Assembly (NCBI RefSeq): GCF_030814815.1
Contig: NZ_JAUSVR010000007.1
Location: forward strand, 62,001 to 126,000
DNA: 64,000 bases
Source: Ancylobacter amanitiformis
GTDB taxonomy: Bacteria > Pseudomonadota > Alphaproteobacteria > Rhizobiales > Xanthobacteraceae
Direction: 5' to 3'
Shown here: in pieces, positions 33,387-42,981 of the stretch
How the letters are laid out: each line of letters opens with the position of its first letter
Position numbering within the stretch: position 1 is the stretch's first letter
Position numbers and translations under genes: made by a program
The notes under the pieces: generated by a model
Seen by the model: only the letters and a program-made list of their open reading frames with translations
What the model was told of the DNA's origin: nothing
Database searches by the model: none

Positions 33387-33775
33387 AGCATCTGTCTCAT
33401 GTCGTGGGCGCCCGGCATCATGTTGGTGTTGAGGTGGTACATCACCCACATCGAGCCGGCGAGCATGATCACCACGAGGATCAGGGTGAAGACCAGCGCC
33501 AGCATGGACCATCCGCCTTCGGTGCGGAAGTTCATGTGCAGGAAGTACACCATGTGCACCACGATCTGCACCACGGCGAGGCCCATGATGGCGAAGGCCG
33601 TCGCGGTGGTGCTGCCGAGCGCGCCGGTCATCACCAGCCAGAACGGAATGGCGGTGAGGATGACCGACAGGATGAAGCCGATCATGTACCCGCGCAGCGA
33701 GCCGTGCGGCTCGGCGCCGTGGGCGTCATGCGCGTCTGCGGGGGCGTGCGCGGCGGAGGTGTCGTGCGCGCTCAT
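33383..33775 (-). CDS. cyoD: Cytochrome bo3 ubiquinol oxidase subunit IV
   Basis: 130 residues. A His/Ala-rich N-terminal tail is followed by three transmembrane helices (about residues 32-52, 58-80 and 92-115) with the family motif VVHMVYFLHMN. Subunit IV stabilises CuB assembly. Starts inside the cyoC stop (ATGA) and ends in the SURF1 start. Confidence 0.92.
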   Translation of the reverse strand: MSAHDTSAAHAPADAHDAHGAEPHGSLRGYMIGFILSVILTAIPFWLVMTGALGSTTATAFAIMGLAVVQIVVHMVYFLHMNFRTEGGWSMLALVFTLILVVIMLAGSMWVMYHLNTNMMPGAHDMRQML

Positions 33776-34398
33776 CGCAGCACTCCCATCAGATAGACGA
33801 AGGTGAACACGCCGATCCAGACCACGTCCAGGAAGTGCCAGAACATGGACAGGCACATCAGCCGGCGCTTGTTGCCGGGGACCAGCCCGCGCTGCTTCAC
33901 CTGGACCATCAGCGTGAACAGCCAGATCGTGCCGAAGGTGACATGCAGCCCGTGCGTGCCGACCAGCACGAAGAAGGCGGACAGGAAGGCGCTGCGCTGG
34001 GGCGTGGCGCCCTCGGCGATCAGGTGGTGGAACTCGTACAGCTCGATCGACAGGAAGGCGATGCCGAACAGCGCGGTGATGGCGAGCCACGCCTGGGTGG
34101 CGGCCACGCGGTCCTTTTCCATCGTCAGCATGGCGAAGCCATAGGTGATGGAGGACAGCAGCAGCATCGAGGTGTTGAGCGCCACCAGCGGTAGCTCGAA
34201 CAATTCGCGCGGGCCAGGGCCGGCGGCGAAGCTGCCGCTCAGCACCGCGAAGGTGGCGAACAGCACCGCGAAGATGAGGCAATCGCTCATCAGATAGATC
34301 CAGAAGCCCAGCGAGGTGCTGTGGCCTTCCGGGTGCGGATGCTCGTTCAGATCGAAGAAGACGGGCGCATCGCTGGCGGGGGTCGCGGCGCTGCTCAT
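33772..34398 (-). CDS. cyoC: Cytochrome bo3 ubiquinol oxidase subunit III
   Basis: 208 residues with five predicted helices. [21 protein letters not shown] and [13 protein letters not shown] match the subunit III family; [19 protein letters not shown] is the terminal helix. Subunit III is peripheral to the redox core. Overlaps cyoB and cyoD by 4 bases each. Confidence 0.95.
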   Translation of the reverse strand: MSSAATPASDAPVFFDLNEHPHPEGHSTSLGFWIYLMSDCLIFAVLFATFAVLSGSFAAGPGPRELFELPLVALNTSMLLLSSITYGFAMLTMEKDRVAATQAWLAITALFGIAFLSIELYEFHHLIAEGATPQRSAFLSAFFVLVGTHGLHVTFGTIWLFTLMVQVKQRGLVPGNKRRLMCLSMFWHFLDVVWIGVFTFVYLMGVLR

Positions 34399-36407
34399 GC
34401 GTTCACCTGTGCGGCGAGCAGCTTGGTGCGCGCCTCCTCCGTGCGGGCGATGACGTCGGCGGGAATGTCGAAATCGCGGTTGTAGTTGAAGGTATGGGCG
34501 ATGGCGGTGCCGAGCAGCGCGACGAAGGCGAGCGCCGCCAGCCACCAGATGTACCAGATCAGCGCGAAGCCGAGCACGAAGCTGATCGCCGCGAGGATCG
34601 GGCCGGTGCCGGAATTGCGCGGCATGTGGATCGGCCTGAACCCGGTGAGCGGACGCGCGGCGCCGCGGTGCTTCATGTCCCACCACGCGTCGAGGTCATG
34701 CACCACCGGGGTGAAGGCGAAATTGTAGTCCGGCGGCGGCGACGAGGTCGCCCATTCCAGCGTGCGCGCGTCCCACGGGTCGCCCGTGGTGTCGCGCAGC
34801 TTGTCGCGGTTCTTGATGCTGACGGCGATCTGGATCAGGAACGAGGCGATGCCGAGCGCGATGAGGAAGGCGCCGAAGGCGGCGATGATGAACCAGATGT
34901 GCAGCGAGGGGTCGTCGAACACGCGCAGGCGGCGGGTCACGCCCATCAGGCCGAGCACGTAGAGCGGCATGAAGGCGACGTAGAAGCCCACCACCCAGAA
35001 CCAGAACGACATTTTGCCCCAGAACGGATCCAGCCGGAAGCCGAACGCCTTGGGCCACCAGAAGGCGATGCCGGCGAACAGGCCGAACACCACGCCGCCA
35101 ATGATCACGTTGTGGAAATGCGCGATCAGGAACAGCGAGTTGTGCAGCACGAAATCGGCCGGCGGCACCGCCAGCAGCACGCCGGTCATGCCGCCGATCA
35201 CGAAGGTCAGCATGAAGGCGATCGTGTACATCATCGGCAGTTCGAAGCGGATGCGGCCGCGATACATGGTGAACAGCCAGTTGAACATCTTCGCGCCCGT
35301 CGGGATCGAGATGATCATGGTGGTGATCCCGAAGAACGAGTTCACGCTGGCGCCGGAGCCCATGGTGAAGAAGTGGTGCAGCCACACGAGGTAGGACAGG
35401 ATGGTGATGACCACTGTCGCGTAGACCATCGAGGTGTAGCCGAACAGCCGCTTGCCGGAGAAGGCCGAGGTCACTTCCGAGAAGATGCCGAAGGCCGGCA
35501 GGATGAGGATGTAGACCTCCGGGTGGCCCCAGATCCAGATCAGGTTCACGTACATCATCGGGTTGCCGCCGAGATCGTTCGTGAAGAAGTTGGTGCCGAG
35601 ATAGCGGTCGGCGGTCAGCAGGGCCAGCGTCGCGGTCAGGATCGGGAAGGTGGCGACGATCAGCACGTTGGTGCAGAGCGAGGTCCAGGTGAAGACCGGC
35701 ATCTTCATCATGGTCATGCCGGGGCAACGCATCTTCACGATGGTGCAGATGAGGTTGATGCCCGACAGCGTCGTGCCCACGCCGGCGATCTGCAACGCCC
35801 AGATGTAGTAGTCCACACCCACATTGGGACTGTAGGCGATCCCCGACAGCGGGGGATAGGCGAGCCAGCCGGTCTGCGCGAACTCGCCGATGAACAGCGA
35901 GGTCATCACCAGGATGGCGCCCGACACCGTCATCCAGAACGAGAAATTGTTGAGGAACGGGAAGGAGACGTCGCGCGCGCCGATCTGCAGCGGCACCACG
36001 TAGTTCATCAGGCCGGTGACCAGCGGCATCGCCACGAAGAAGATCATGATCACGCCATGGGCGGTGAACACCTGATCATAGTGGTGGGCCGGCAGGTAGC
36101 CCTCGGAGCCGCCGAAGGCCAGCGCCTGCTGCAGGCGCATCATGATGGCGTCGGCGAAGCCGCGCAGCAGCATGATGATGCCGAGCACCATGTACATGAT
36201 GCCGATGCGCTTGTGGTCGACGCTGGTGAACCACTCCTTCCAGAGATAGCCCCACAGGCGGAAATAGCTGATCGCCCCCAGCACCGCGATGCCGCCGATG
36301 GCGACGGCGATGAACGTCGCGACCAGGATGGGCTCGTGATAGGGGATCGCCTCAAGGGTGAACCGGCCGAAGAGAAAGCTCGGCGCGATCGTCGGTTGCT
36401 CGGTCAT
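34395..36407 (-). CDS. cyoB: Cytochrome bo3 ubiquinol oxidase subunit I
   Basis: 670 residues, fifteen-helix haem-copper oxidase core. Metal and haem ligands are visible: a haem histidine in [11 protein letters not shown], the CuB/tyrosine pair in [12 protein letters not shown], two CuB histidines in [10 protein letters not shown], and the haem pair in [12 protein letters not shown]. Oxidises ubiquinol, reduces O2 to water and pumps protons across the inner membrane. Eight bases follow the cyoA stop. Confidence 0.97.
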   Translation of the reverse strand: MTEQPTIAPSFLFGRFTLEAIPYHEPILVATFIAVAIGGIAVLGAISYFRLWGYLWKEWFTSVDHKRIGIMYMVLGIIMLLRGFADAIMMRLQQALAFGGSEGYLPAHHYDQVFTAHGVIMIFFVAMPLVTGLMNYVVPLQIGARDVSFPFLNNFSFWMTVSGAILVMTSLFIGEFAQTGWLAYPPLSGIAYSPNVGVDYYIWALQIAGVGTTLSGINLICTIVKMRCPGMTMMKMPVFTWTSLCTNVLIVATFPILTATLALLTADRYLGTNFFTNDLGGNPMMYVNLIWIWGHPEVYILILPAFGIFSEVTSAFSGKRLFGYTSMVYATVVITILSYLVWLHHFFTMGSGASVNSFFGITTMIISIPTGAKMFNWLFTMYRGRIRFELPMMYTIAFMLTFVIGGMTGVLLAVPPADFVLHNSLFLIAHFHNVIIGGVVFGLFAGIAFWWPKAFGFRLDPFWGKMSFWFWVVGFYVAFMPLYVLGLMGVTRRLRVFDDPSLHIWFIIAAFGAFLIALGIASFLIQIAVSIKNRDKLRDTTGDPWDARTLEWATSSPPPDYNFAFTPVVHDLDAWWDMKHRGAARPLTGFRPIHMPRNSGTGPILAAISFVLGFALIWYIWWLAALAFVALLGTAIAHTFNYNRDFDIPADVIARTEEARTKLLAAQVNA

Positions 36408-36415
36408 GGGGGCCG

Positions 36416-37612
36416 TCAGGAGTTGGAGGGCCGGCGCGGGCCGGGAAGGGCCGCGCTCGACGGCAGACGGATCGGGGTGAAGGACGGCGCGTTCAGCGCC
36501 GGCAGCGGCAGGCCGGCGCCCTGCACGGGCGCGAGATCGCCGCCGCGCGCGGGTTTGGCCGCGGACAGCGTCAACGCCGTGGACAGGTCCTCGGGCGTGC
36601 AGATGCCGACCACATAATTCGCCTGGCCGCCCAGCACGGTGCCGCGCCGGCTGTGCTTGTCATAGGTCAGCGGCAGCGTGTTGGTGACGCTCGCCATGTC
36701 CTGCCCGCCCTTGGCGTCGATCGCCATCATGTCGCTCATGCACATCTTGCCGGGCTCGACGCACAGGTTGAGGATGGCGTCGAACAGGGTGGGGTCGATG
36801 GCGGCGAAGCGCTGCACCGGCACGTTCTGGCTCGGCCTCTCCAGTTCGAGATAGTTCGCGCGGGTCAGCTGGCTCTCGCTCGTGCGGGCCTCGTCCACCC
36901 AGGCGGCGAAGGCGGCATCGTCCAGCGCCCGGAAGCGGAACGACATGCCCGAGAATCCGGCGCCGGAATAATTGGACGAGAAGCCGCGCGAATCGACGGG
37001 CGAATTGGCAACGGCGTTGAGCTCCGTGCGCATCGCCGGCATGGCGTAGATCATGCCGGCCAGCGTGGGAACGTAGAACGCGTTCATCACCGAGGAGGCG
37101 GTGATGTGGAAGCGAATCGGCCGGTCCACCGGGGCGGCGAGGTCGTTGACCGTGGCGATGCCCTGTTCGGGGTAGATGAACAGCCATTTCCAGTCGAGCG
37201 CGACGACCTGCACGTCGAGCGGCTTCACGTCGGCCGGCACCGGCTGGTCGGCGGAGATGCGGTCGAGCGGGCGCCAGGGGTCGAGCAGGTGGGTGCCCAT
37301 CCAGGTCAGCGCGCCGAGGCAGATGATGATGAGCAGCGGCGCCGACCAGATCACCAGCTCCATCTGCGTGGAGTGGCTCCATTCCGGCTCGTAGCGCGCG
37401 GTCGTGTTGGACGCGCGATATTTCCAGGCGAAGAACGCGGTCAGCGCCATCACCGGGATGATGATGAGCAGCATGAGCAGGGTCGAGATGACCAGGAGGT
37501 CACGCTGCTGTGCAGCGACATCCCCCGTCGGGGCGAGCACGACGAAGTTGCAGCCGCTGAGTGCTGCGGCCAGCGGCAGCAGCGCGATGAGATGAAGGCG
37601 ACGCAACGACAT
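36416..37612 (-). CDS. cyoA: Cytochrome bo3 ubiquinol oxidase subunit II, lipoprotein
   Basis: 398 residues. The signal peptide ends in a lipobox LSGC (Cys about residue 21). Two transmembrane helices lie at about 38-60 and 85-105, then the cupredoxin domain with [21 protein letters not shown]. As in quinol oxidases, the CuA cysteine pair is absent. ATG 37612 is chosen over GTG 37618 two codons upstream. The C-terminal Pro-rich tail of about 60 residues is longer than in E. coli. First gene of cyoABCD-surf1. Confidence 0.95.
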   Translation of the reverse strand: MSLRRLHLIALLPLAAALSGCNFVVLAPTGDVAAQQRDLLVISTLLMLLIIIPVMALTAFFAWKYRASNTTARYEPEWSHSTQMELVIWSAPLLIIICLGALTWMGTHLLDPWRPLDRISADQPVPADVKPLDVQVVALDWKWLFIYPEQGIATVNDLAAPVDRPIRFHITASSVMNAFYVPTLAGMIYAMPAMRTELNAVANSPVDSRGFSSNYSGAGFSGMSFRFRALDDAAFAAWVDEARTSESQLTRANYLELERPSQNVPVQRFAAIDPTLFDAILNLCVEPGKMCMSDMMAIDAKGGQDMASVTNTLPLTYDKHSRRGTVLGGQANYVVGICTPEDLSTALTLSAAKPARGGDLAPVQGAGLPLPALNAPSFTPIRLPSSAALPGPRRPSNS

Positions 37613-37803
37613 GTACACCCACGATGTTCCACATTTGGCGCCAATAGCTGCATCGCAGCAATTCCAATATCAAGTCAAAGCTGCCATGTCGAAGTGTCGC
37701 ATCCCGACCATGGGGGATCGATGCTAACCGTGCCGTGCGATATCGAAAGGCCGGAACGGGCGTCAGTCTAGAGTTTACATCTTTTCGAGATTTGGTAAGA
37801 ACG

Positions 37804-39123
37804 ATGGCCTCAACAACGACTACGCTTGAGCAGGACGCTCGGGAAATTCATGCTCATGGCGGAGATGTGCATCCCGGCGAGATAGCGGTGGGCGTTGTCA
37901 TCGGCCGCGCTTCCGAGTTCTTCGATTTCTTCGTCTATGCCATCGCTTCCGTGGTGGTGTTTCCGAAACTTGTCTTCCCCTTCGTCGACCCGCTCACCGG
38001 CACGATCTACTCGTTCGCGATCTTTGCCCTTGCTTTCATCGCCCGCCCGTTCGGCACCACGCTGTTCATGGCGATCGACCGGCATCACGGCCGCGGCGCC
38101 AAGCTGACGGCGGCGCTTTTCCTGCTCGGCACCTCCACCGTCGCCATCGCCTTCCTGCCCTCGCACAATACGCTGGGCAGCGCCGTGGTGTGGATGCTGG
38201 CGATCCTGCGAATCGGCCAGGGCCTCGCCTGGGGCGGTACCTGGGACGGGCTCGCCCCGCTTCTGGCCATGCGGGCACCGGAAGGCCGGCGCGGCTGGTA
38301 TGCCATGCTGCCGCAGCTCGGCGCGCTCATCGGCCTGATCATCGCCAGCGCGCTGTTCGCGTTCTTCCTCGGCAATCTCTCGGCGGCCGATTTCTTCGAC
38401 TGGGGCTGGCGCTATCCCTTCTTCGTCGCCTTCGCCATCAACGTGGTGGCGCTGTTCTCCCGCCTGCGCATGGCGGTGACGCCGCAATATGCCGCGCTGT
38501 TCGAGAGCGGCGACCTTGAGCCGCAGCCGGTGATCGACACGTTGCGCTCGGAGGGCAAGGACATCCTGATCGGCGCCTTCGCGCCGCTGGCGACCTTCGC
38601 GCTTTTCCACATGGTGACGGTGTTCCCGCTCTCCTGGGTGTTCCTGTTCACCTCGGAACGGCCGACCCGCTTCCTCATCATCGAGGTGGGGGCGGCGTTC
38701 TGCGGCCTCATCGCGGTATTCGCCTCGGGCGTCATCGCCGACCGGATTGGCCGGCGCCGGCTGCTCGCGGGTTCGGCGGTGGCGATCGCCGTGTTCAGCG
38801 GCTTCGCCCCGCAATTCCTCGCCGGCGGCTTCCTCGGCGAAACCGTGTTCATGGTCGTCGCCTTCATCCTGCTCGGCATTTCCTTCGGCCAGTCCTCGGG
38901 CATCGTGGCCTCCAAGTTCACGCCGAAATACCGCTACACCGCCTCGGCGCTGACCAATGATTTCGCCTGGCTGTTCGGCGCCGGCTTCGCCCCGCTCGCC
39001 GCCCTGCTGCTGTCGAGCCATTTCGGTCTGCCGGCCTCCGGCGGCTATCTTCTCTCCGGCGCGATCTGCACCATGGTGGCGCTCACGCTCAACCGGCGCC
39101 TCGAACTCGCCGCCTCCGGCTGA
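37804..39123 (+). CDS. MFS transporter, metabolite:H+ symporter type
   Basis: 439 residues, twelve helices, MHS-like (ShiA/ProP group): VGVVIGRASEFFDFFVYAIASVVVFP replaces the usual N-terminal motif, and GVIADRIGRRRLL is the mid-protein motif A. Imports or exports an organic acid or osmolyte. Divergent from cyoA with 191 bases between; such MFS genes commonly adjoin cyo in this group. Start at ATG 37804; the longer frame to 37735 has no better signal. Followed by a strong terminator. Confidence 0.85.
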   Translation: MASTTTTLEQDAREIHAHGGDVHPGEIAVGVVIGRASEFFDFFVYAIASVVVFPKLVFPFVDPLTGTIYSFAIFALAFIARPFGTTLFMAIDRHHGRGAKLTAALFLLGTSTVAIAFLPSHNTLGSAVVWMLAILRIGQGLAWGGTWDGLAPLLAMRAPEGRRGWYAMLPQLGALIGLIIASALFAFFLGNLSAADFFDWGWRYPFFVAFAINVVALFSRLRMAVTPQYAALFESGDLEPQPVIDTLRSEGKDILIGAFAPLATFALFHMVTVFPLSWVFLFTSERPTRFLIIEVGAAFCGLIAVFASGVIADRIGRRRLLAGSAVAIAVFSGFAPQFLAGGFLGETVFMVVAFILLGISFGQSSGIVASKFTPKYRYTASALTNDFAWLFGAGFAPLAALLLSSHFGLPASGGYLLSGAICTMVALTLNRRLELAASG

Positions 39124-39213
39124 TCGCCCGGCGCGGGCGCGCATTTCGGCTGTTGCCCAACCGGGAAACCCGCAGGCGGGGGGAGGACATCGCGCCTGTA
39201 CGTGGATAAGCTC

Positions 39214-39249
39214 GCAGGCCTCTCGCCCGAGAGGCCTGCCCGGTTTTTC
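39214..39249 (+). terminator. Rho-independent terminator with perfect 12-bp stem
   Basis: GCAGGCCTCTCG (39214-39225) pairs exactly with CGAGAGGCCTGC (39228-39239) across a 2-base loop, followed by CCGGTTTTTC. It separates the MFS gene from the multidrug permease gene 22 bases downstream. Confidence 0.9.
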
Positions 39250-39271
39250 CCTGCATTCCGATAGTGACGGC

Positions 39272-40789
39272 ATGTCATCCCTTCCAGACCTCCCGCCCGT
39301 GTCCGCGCCCCGCTCGCGACTGGACCGGCTGCTCGTGGAGCCGGCGCCGCTCAGATGGTTGGAGGGCAAGGACTGGCATCCCTGGCTCGTGGTCGGGCTG
39401 GTGTCCGTGGGCGCCTTTGTCGGCCAGCTCGACGCCACCATCGTGCAGCTTGCGCTGCCGGCGCTGGGCCGGGTGTTCGACGCGCCGATCGCGCATGTCA
39501 GCTGGATCGCGCTGGCCTATCTCGCGGCCTTCGTCTCCTTCCTGCCGATCTTCGGCCGACTGTGCGAGATGTTCGGCCGCAAGACGCTGTACATCGCCGG
39601 CTACGCCATTTTCATCGTGGCGAGCGCGCTGTGCGGCTTTGCCGGCAGTTTCGAGCAACTGGTGCTGTTCCGCTTCCTCCAGGGGGTCGGCGGCTCGCTG
39701 CTGGGCGCCAACAGCATTTCCATCCTGGTGAAGACCGTCTCGCCGGAGCAGCGTGGGCGGGCGCTGGGCTTTTTCGCGGCGGCGCAGGCGGTGGGCATGA
39801 GCGCCGGGCCGGCGCTGGGTGGGCTGGTGCTCGCCACGCTCGGCTGGCGCTGGATCTTCTGGCTCACCGTGCCGTTCGGCGCGCTCGCCGTCGTCATCGG
39901 CTGGCTCGCGCTGCCGCGCAGCACCGGCATCGATCGCGGCGCGGCATTCGACTGGGGCGGTGCGCTGCTCATCGGCCCGGCCTTGGTGCTGGTCGTGGCG
40001 GTGCTGAACCATGTTTCGTCCTGGGGGCTGGCCTCGCCCTACACGCTGGGCGGTCTCGCCCTCGCCCTCGTGCTGCTGGCGCTGCTCGTCCGCCGCGAGC
40101 GCCGCTTTCCCGCGCCGCTGATCGATCCGCGCCTGTTCGCGCGTGCCGCCTTCAGCAGTGGGGCACTCGCGGTGGCTCTCGGCTATGCGCTGCTGTTCGG
40201 CATGTTCTTCCTCATGTCCTTCGCGCAGGAGCACGGCTTCGGCGAGCCGCCGCGCGAGGCGGGATTCCACCTCGCCATCATCCCGGTGGCGATCGGCCTG
40301 TCGGCGCCGTTCAGCAATTGGGCGCGCCAGCGTCTCGGCAGCCGCCGCATCGGCTGGGTGGCGATGGCGTCGAGCCTGGCCGGCGTCGGCCTGCTGATCG
40401 TCACGCTTGGGCGGGTGGAGGAGCACCGGCTGTTCGATGCCATCGCCTATGCGCTGTTCGGTATCGGGCTCGGCCTGTTCATAGCGCCGAACAACACGGT
40501 CACCATCGCCGCGGTGCCGCCGGCCCTGTCGGGCGCCGCCGGCTCGCTGCTCAACCTGATGCGGGCGCTGGGCACCAGCCTGGGCGTCGCCGGCGGCGCC
40601 ACCCTGTTGACCTGGCATCTCGCGGCGATCGAGGGCGGCGGGAGTGCCTGGCAGACGGCGAGCGCCGCGGGCCTGCTCGCGGCGGTACGCGAGAGCCTGC
40701 CCCTGCTCGCCGTCATCGCCCTGCTCGCCGCCATCGCCGCCGTGTTCGCCGCCAGCCGGGCGGCAAGCGGTCCGGGCCGATCTTCCTGA
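39272..40789 (+). CDS. DHA2-family multidrug MFS permease (EmrB-like)
   Basis: 505 residues, about 14 transmembrane helices. VGAFVGQLDATIVQLALPALG is the first helix with motif D1; GRLCEMFGRKTLYIAGY is motif A; RFLQGVGGSLLGANSISIL and GPALGGLVLATLGWRWIFW are motifs B and C of drug-proton antiporters. No EmrA partner follows. Its start lies 22 bases after the terminator, so its promoter must be very short or transcription reads through. Confidence 0.9.
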   Translation: MSSLPDLPPVSAPRSRLDRLLVEPAPLRWLEGKDWHPWLVVGLVSVGAFVGQLDATIVQLALPALGRVFDAPIAHVSWIALAYLAAFVSFLPIFGRLCEMFGRKTLYIAGYAIFIVASALCGFAGSFEQLVLFRFLQGVGGSLLGANSISILVKTVSPEQRGRALGFFAAAQAVGMSAGPALGGLVLATLGWRWIFWLTVPFGALAVVIGWLALPRSTGIDRGAAFDWGGALLIGPALVLVVAVLNHVSSWGLASPYTLGGLALALVLLALLVRRERRFPAPLIDPRLFARAAFSSGALAVALGYALLFGMFFLMSFAQEHGFGEPPREAGFHLAIIPVAIGLSAPFSNWARQRLGSRRIGWVAMASSLAGVGLLIVTLGRVEEHRLFDAIAYALFGIGLGLFIAPNNTVTIAAVPPALSGAAGSLLNLMRALGTSLGVAGGATLLTWHLAAIEGGGSAWQTASAAGLLAAVRESLPLLAVIALLAAIAAVFAASRAASGPGRSS

Positions 40790-41003
40790 GGCAGGGCAGG
40801 GTCTTTGCCGCGCTCCCTCGCCGCCCTCCCTCGCCACCACGCCCGGACCGGGGAGGCTCCGTGCAGCCCGCAGTCACGGCCGGCGCGGGGGAATGCCCGC
40901 CCGCAGGTTGGCCGTTTTCATCCGGGGGCGGCGGGTCTAGATTGACGCGATGCGCGGGGCGAGCGTCCGATGGGACGGCGTGTCTGCCGCGCGGGAGGCC
41001 AGC

Positions 41004-41327
41004 ATGCCCCGGCTTGTCCGATTTCTCATCCGCCATGCATTGATCGGCTTCGGCCTCGCCGTGCTTTTCGTCGGCGCGCTCCTGCTGCTGGATGTCGCGC
41101 GGCTCGGCACGCTGATAGGGCAGTCCCCGTTCGGCGGGCTCGCCGCGCTGGTGCTGGTCGTCTGCGTCGGCATCACCTTCGCCAGCGCGCAGATGGGTTT
41201 CGCGGTGATGCTGCTCCCCCGCGACCACGACGCGCCGCAGGATCGTGGCGGCACGCGCGCGCCTTCGGGTTCCGCCCTGCGGCTGGCCCCCGCGCGGGCC
41301 GCGACCGGCCGGAACCGCGCGCGCTGA
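41004..41327 (+). CDS. Small two-helix membrane protein of unknown function
   Basis: 107 residues. Hydrophobic helices at about residues 10-30 and 42-70 separated by a short loop, then a basic, apparently disordered tail. GGGAGG lies five bases before ATG 41004; the frame is open to 40950 but without a ribosome site. I do not recognise the family. The gene stands alone between the EmrB-like gene and the carboxypeptidase gene. Confidence 0.6.
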   Translation: MPRLVRFLIRHALIGFGLAVLFVGALLLLDVARLGTLIGQSPFGGLAALVLVVCVGITFASAQMGFAVMLLPRDHDAPQDRGGTRAPSGSALRLAPARAATGRNRAR

Positions 41328-41415
41328 CACCGTGCCCGCTGGCGAGGGTGGCTGCCGGCATGCTACTGCCGGAAAGCGTGACGGGCCGTCCACGTGTCGA
41401 CTGACCCGACACGAC

Positions 41416-41439
41416 GCGCCACGTTTCGCGCCACGTTTC
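41416..41439 (+). repeat. Two tandem copies of GCGCCACGTTTC
   Basis: Two exact 12-bp copies followed by a partial third (GCGCC), 20 to 48 bases upstream of the carboxypeptidase start. May be a regulatory direct repeat or slippage product. Confidence 0.6.
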
Positions 41440-41463
41440 GCGCCGCTTCGGGAGAGGTAATTC

Positions 41464-42957
41464 ATGTCCGCCTATGCCGCGCTCACCGGCCATTTCAGCC
41501 GCATCGCCGCGATGTCGAACGCCATCGGCATCCTGCAATGGGACAGCGACACCATGATGCCCAGGGGCGCCGCCGGCAGCCGGGCGGACAGCCTCGCCCT
41601 GCTGCGCGTGCTGGCGCACGACATGGCGGTCGACCCGCGCATCGGCGACTGGCTCGGCGCGGCGGAGCAGGAGGACGGGCTGGGCGGCTGGGAGCGGGCC
41701 AATCTGCGCGAGATCCGGCGGGTGTGGACGGTGGAGACCGCCCTGCCGACCGATCTCGTCGAGGCGTCGAGCAAGGCGATTTCCGCCAGCGAAATGGCAT
41801 GGCGGCAGGCGCGGGCCGATGCCGATTTCCCCGCGCTGCTGCCTTATCTCGCCGAAGTGCTGAAGCTGCAGCGCGAGGCGGGCGCCGCCAAGGGCGCGAC
41901 GCTCGGCCTTTCCGTCTATGACGCGCTGCTCAACGATTATGAGCCGGGCGGGAGCGCGGCACGCATTGACGGGCTGTTCGACGACCTCGCCGCCTTTCTC
42001 CCCGGTTTTGCCGAGGAGGCGATCGCCGCCCAGCAGCGCCGGCCCGCCCCCGCCGCGATCGAGGGGCCGTTCCCGATCGAGGCGCAGCGCCGGCTCGGCA
42101 TGCGCGTCATGACGGCGCTGGGCTATGATTTCGAGCGCGGCCGGCTCGACATTTCCACCCACCCCTTCTGCGGCGGCGCCGATAACGACGTGCGCATCAC
42201 CACCCGCTATGACGAGGCCGATTTCGGCAAGGCGCTGATGGGCGTGATCCACGAGACCGGCCACGCGCTCTACGAGCAGGGCCGGCCGGCCGCCTATATG
42301 GGCCAGCCGGTCGGGCAGGCGCGCGGCATGAGCCTGCATGAGAGCCAGTCGCTCATCATGGAGATGCAGGCCTGCCGCTCGCCGGAGTTTCTCACCTTCG
42401 CCGCCCCGCTGATGCGCGAGACCTTTGGCGGCAGCGGCCCCGGCTGGGACGCGGAGGCGCTGTGGCGGCGCTACACGCGCGTCGAGCGCGGCTTCATCCG
42501 CGTCGATGCCGACGAGGTGACGTACCCCGCCCATGTCATCCTGCGCTACCGGCTGGAAAAGGCGCTGATCGCCGACGAGATGCCGCTGGCCGACCTGCCG
42601 GCGGCGTGGAATGCCGGGATGAAGGACCTGCTCGGCATCACCCCGCCCGATGACCGGCTCGGCTGCCTGCAGGATATTCACTGGCCCTCGGGCGGCTGGG
42701 GCTATTTCCCCACCTATACGCTGGGCGCCATGACCGCGGCGCAGCTGTTCGATGCGGCCTGCCGCGCCGAGCCGGACGCGCTGCCGGGCATCGCGCGCGG
42801 CGATTTCGCCCCGCTGGTCGGCTGGCTGCGCGCCCATGTCCACGGAGAGGGATCGCGCTACGCGACGGACGAACTGCTGACCCGCGCCACCGGCCGGCCG
42901 CTCGATGCGGGCGTGTTCAAGGCGCACCTCGCCCGCCGCTATCTCGGCGCGGCGTGA
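41464..42957 (+). CDS. M32-family metallocarboxypeptidase (Taq-type)
   Basis: 497 residues. The zinc motif is H263-E-T-G-H267; the third-ligand segment HESQS follows about 30 residues later, and STHPFCGG, DVRITTRY and YFPTYTLGAM are M32 hallmarks. Removes C-terminal residues from peptides in the cytoplasm. GGAGAGG precedes the ATG. Followed after 24 bases by a D-aminopeptidase gene, suggesting joint peptide processing. Confidence 0.95.
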   Translation: MSAYAALTGHFSRIAAMSNAIGILQWDSDTMMPRGAAGSRADSLALLRVLAHDMAVDPRIGDWLGAAEQEDGLGGWERANLREIRRVWTVETALPTDLVEASSKAISASEMAWRQARADADFPALLPYLAEVLKLQREAGAAKGATLGLSVYDALLNDYEPGGSAARIDGLFDDLAAFLPGFAEEAIAAQQRRPAPAAIEGPFPIEAQRRLGMRVMTALGYDFERGRLDISTHPFCGGADNDVRITTRYDEADFGKALMGVIHETGHALYEQGRPAAYMGQPVGQARGMSLHESQSLIMEMQACRSPEFLTFAAPLMRETFGGSGPGWDAEALWRRYTRVERGFIRVDADEVTYPAHVILRYRLEKALIADEMPLADLPAAWNAGMKDLLGITPPDDRLGCLQDIHWPSGGWGYFPTYTLGAMTAAQLFDAACRAEPDALPGIARGDFAPLVGWLRAHVHGEGSRYATDELLTRATGRPLDAGVFKAHLARRYLGAA

Positions 42958-42981
42958 TCGGCGATCCTCGAAGGAACCGTC

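Noticed and set aside
34494-36617. 707-codon open frame on the plus strand
   Set aside because: Antisense to cyoB; the translation is repetitive His/Arg/Glu text typical of the complement of a membrane-protein gene.
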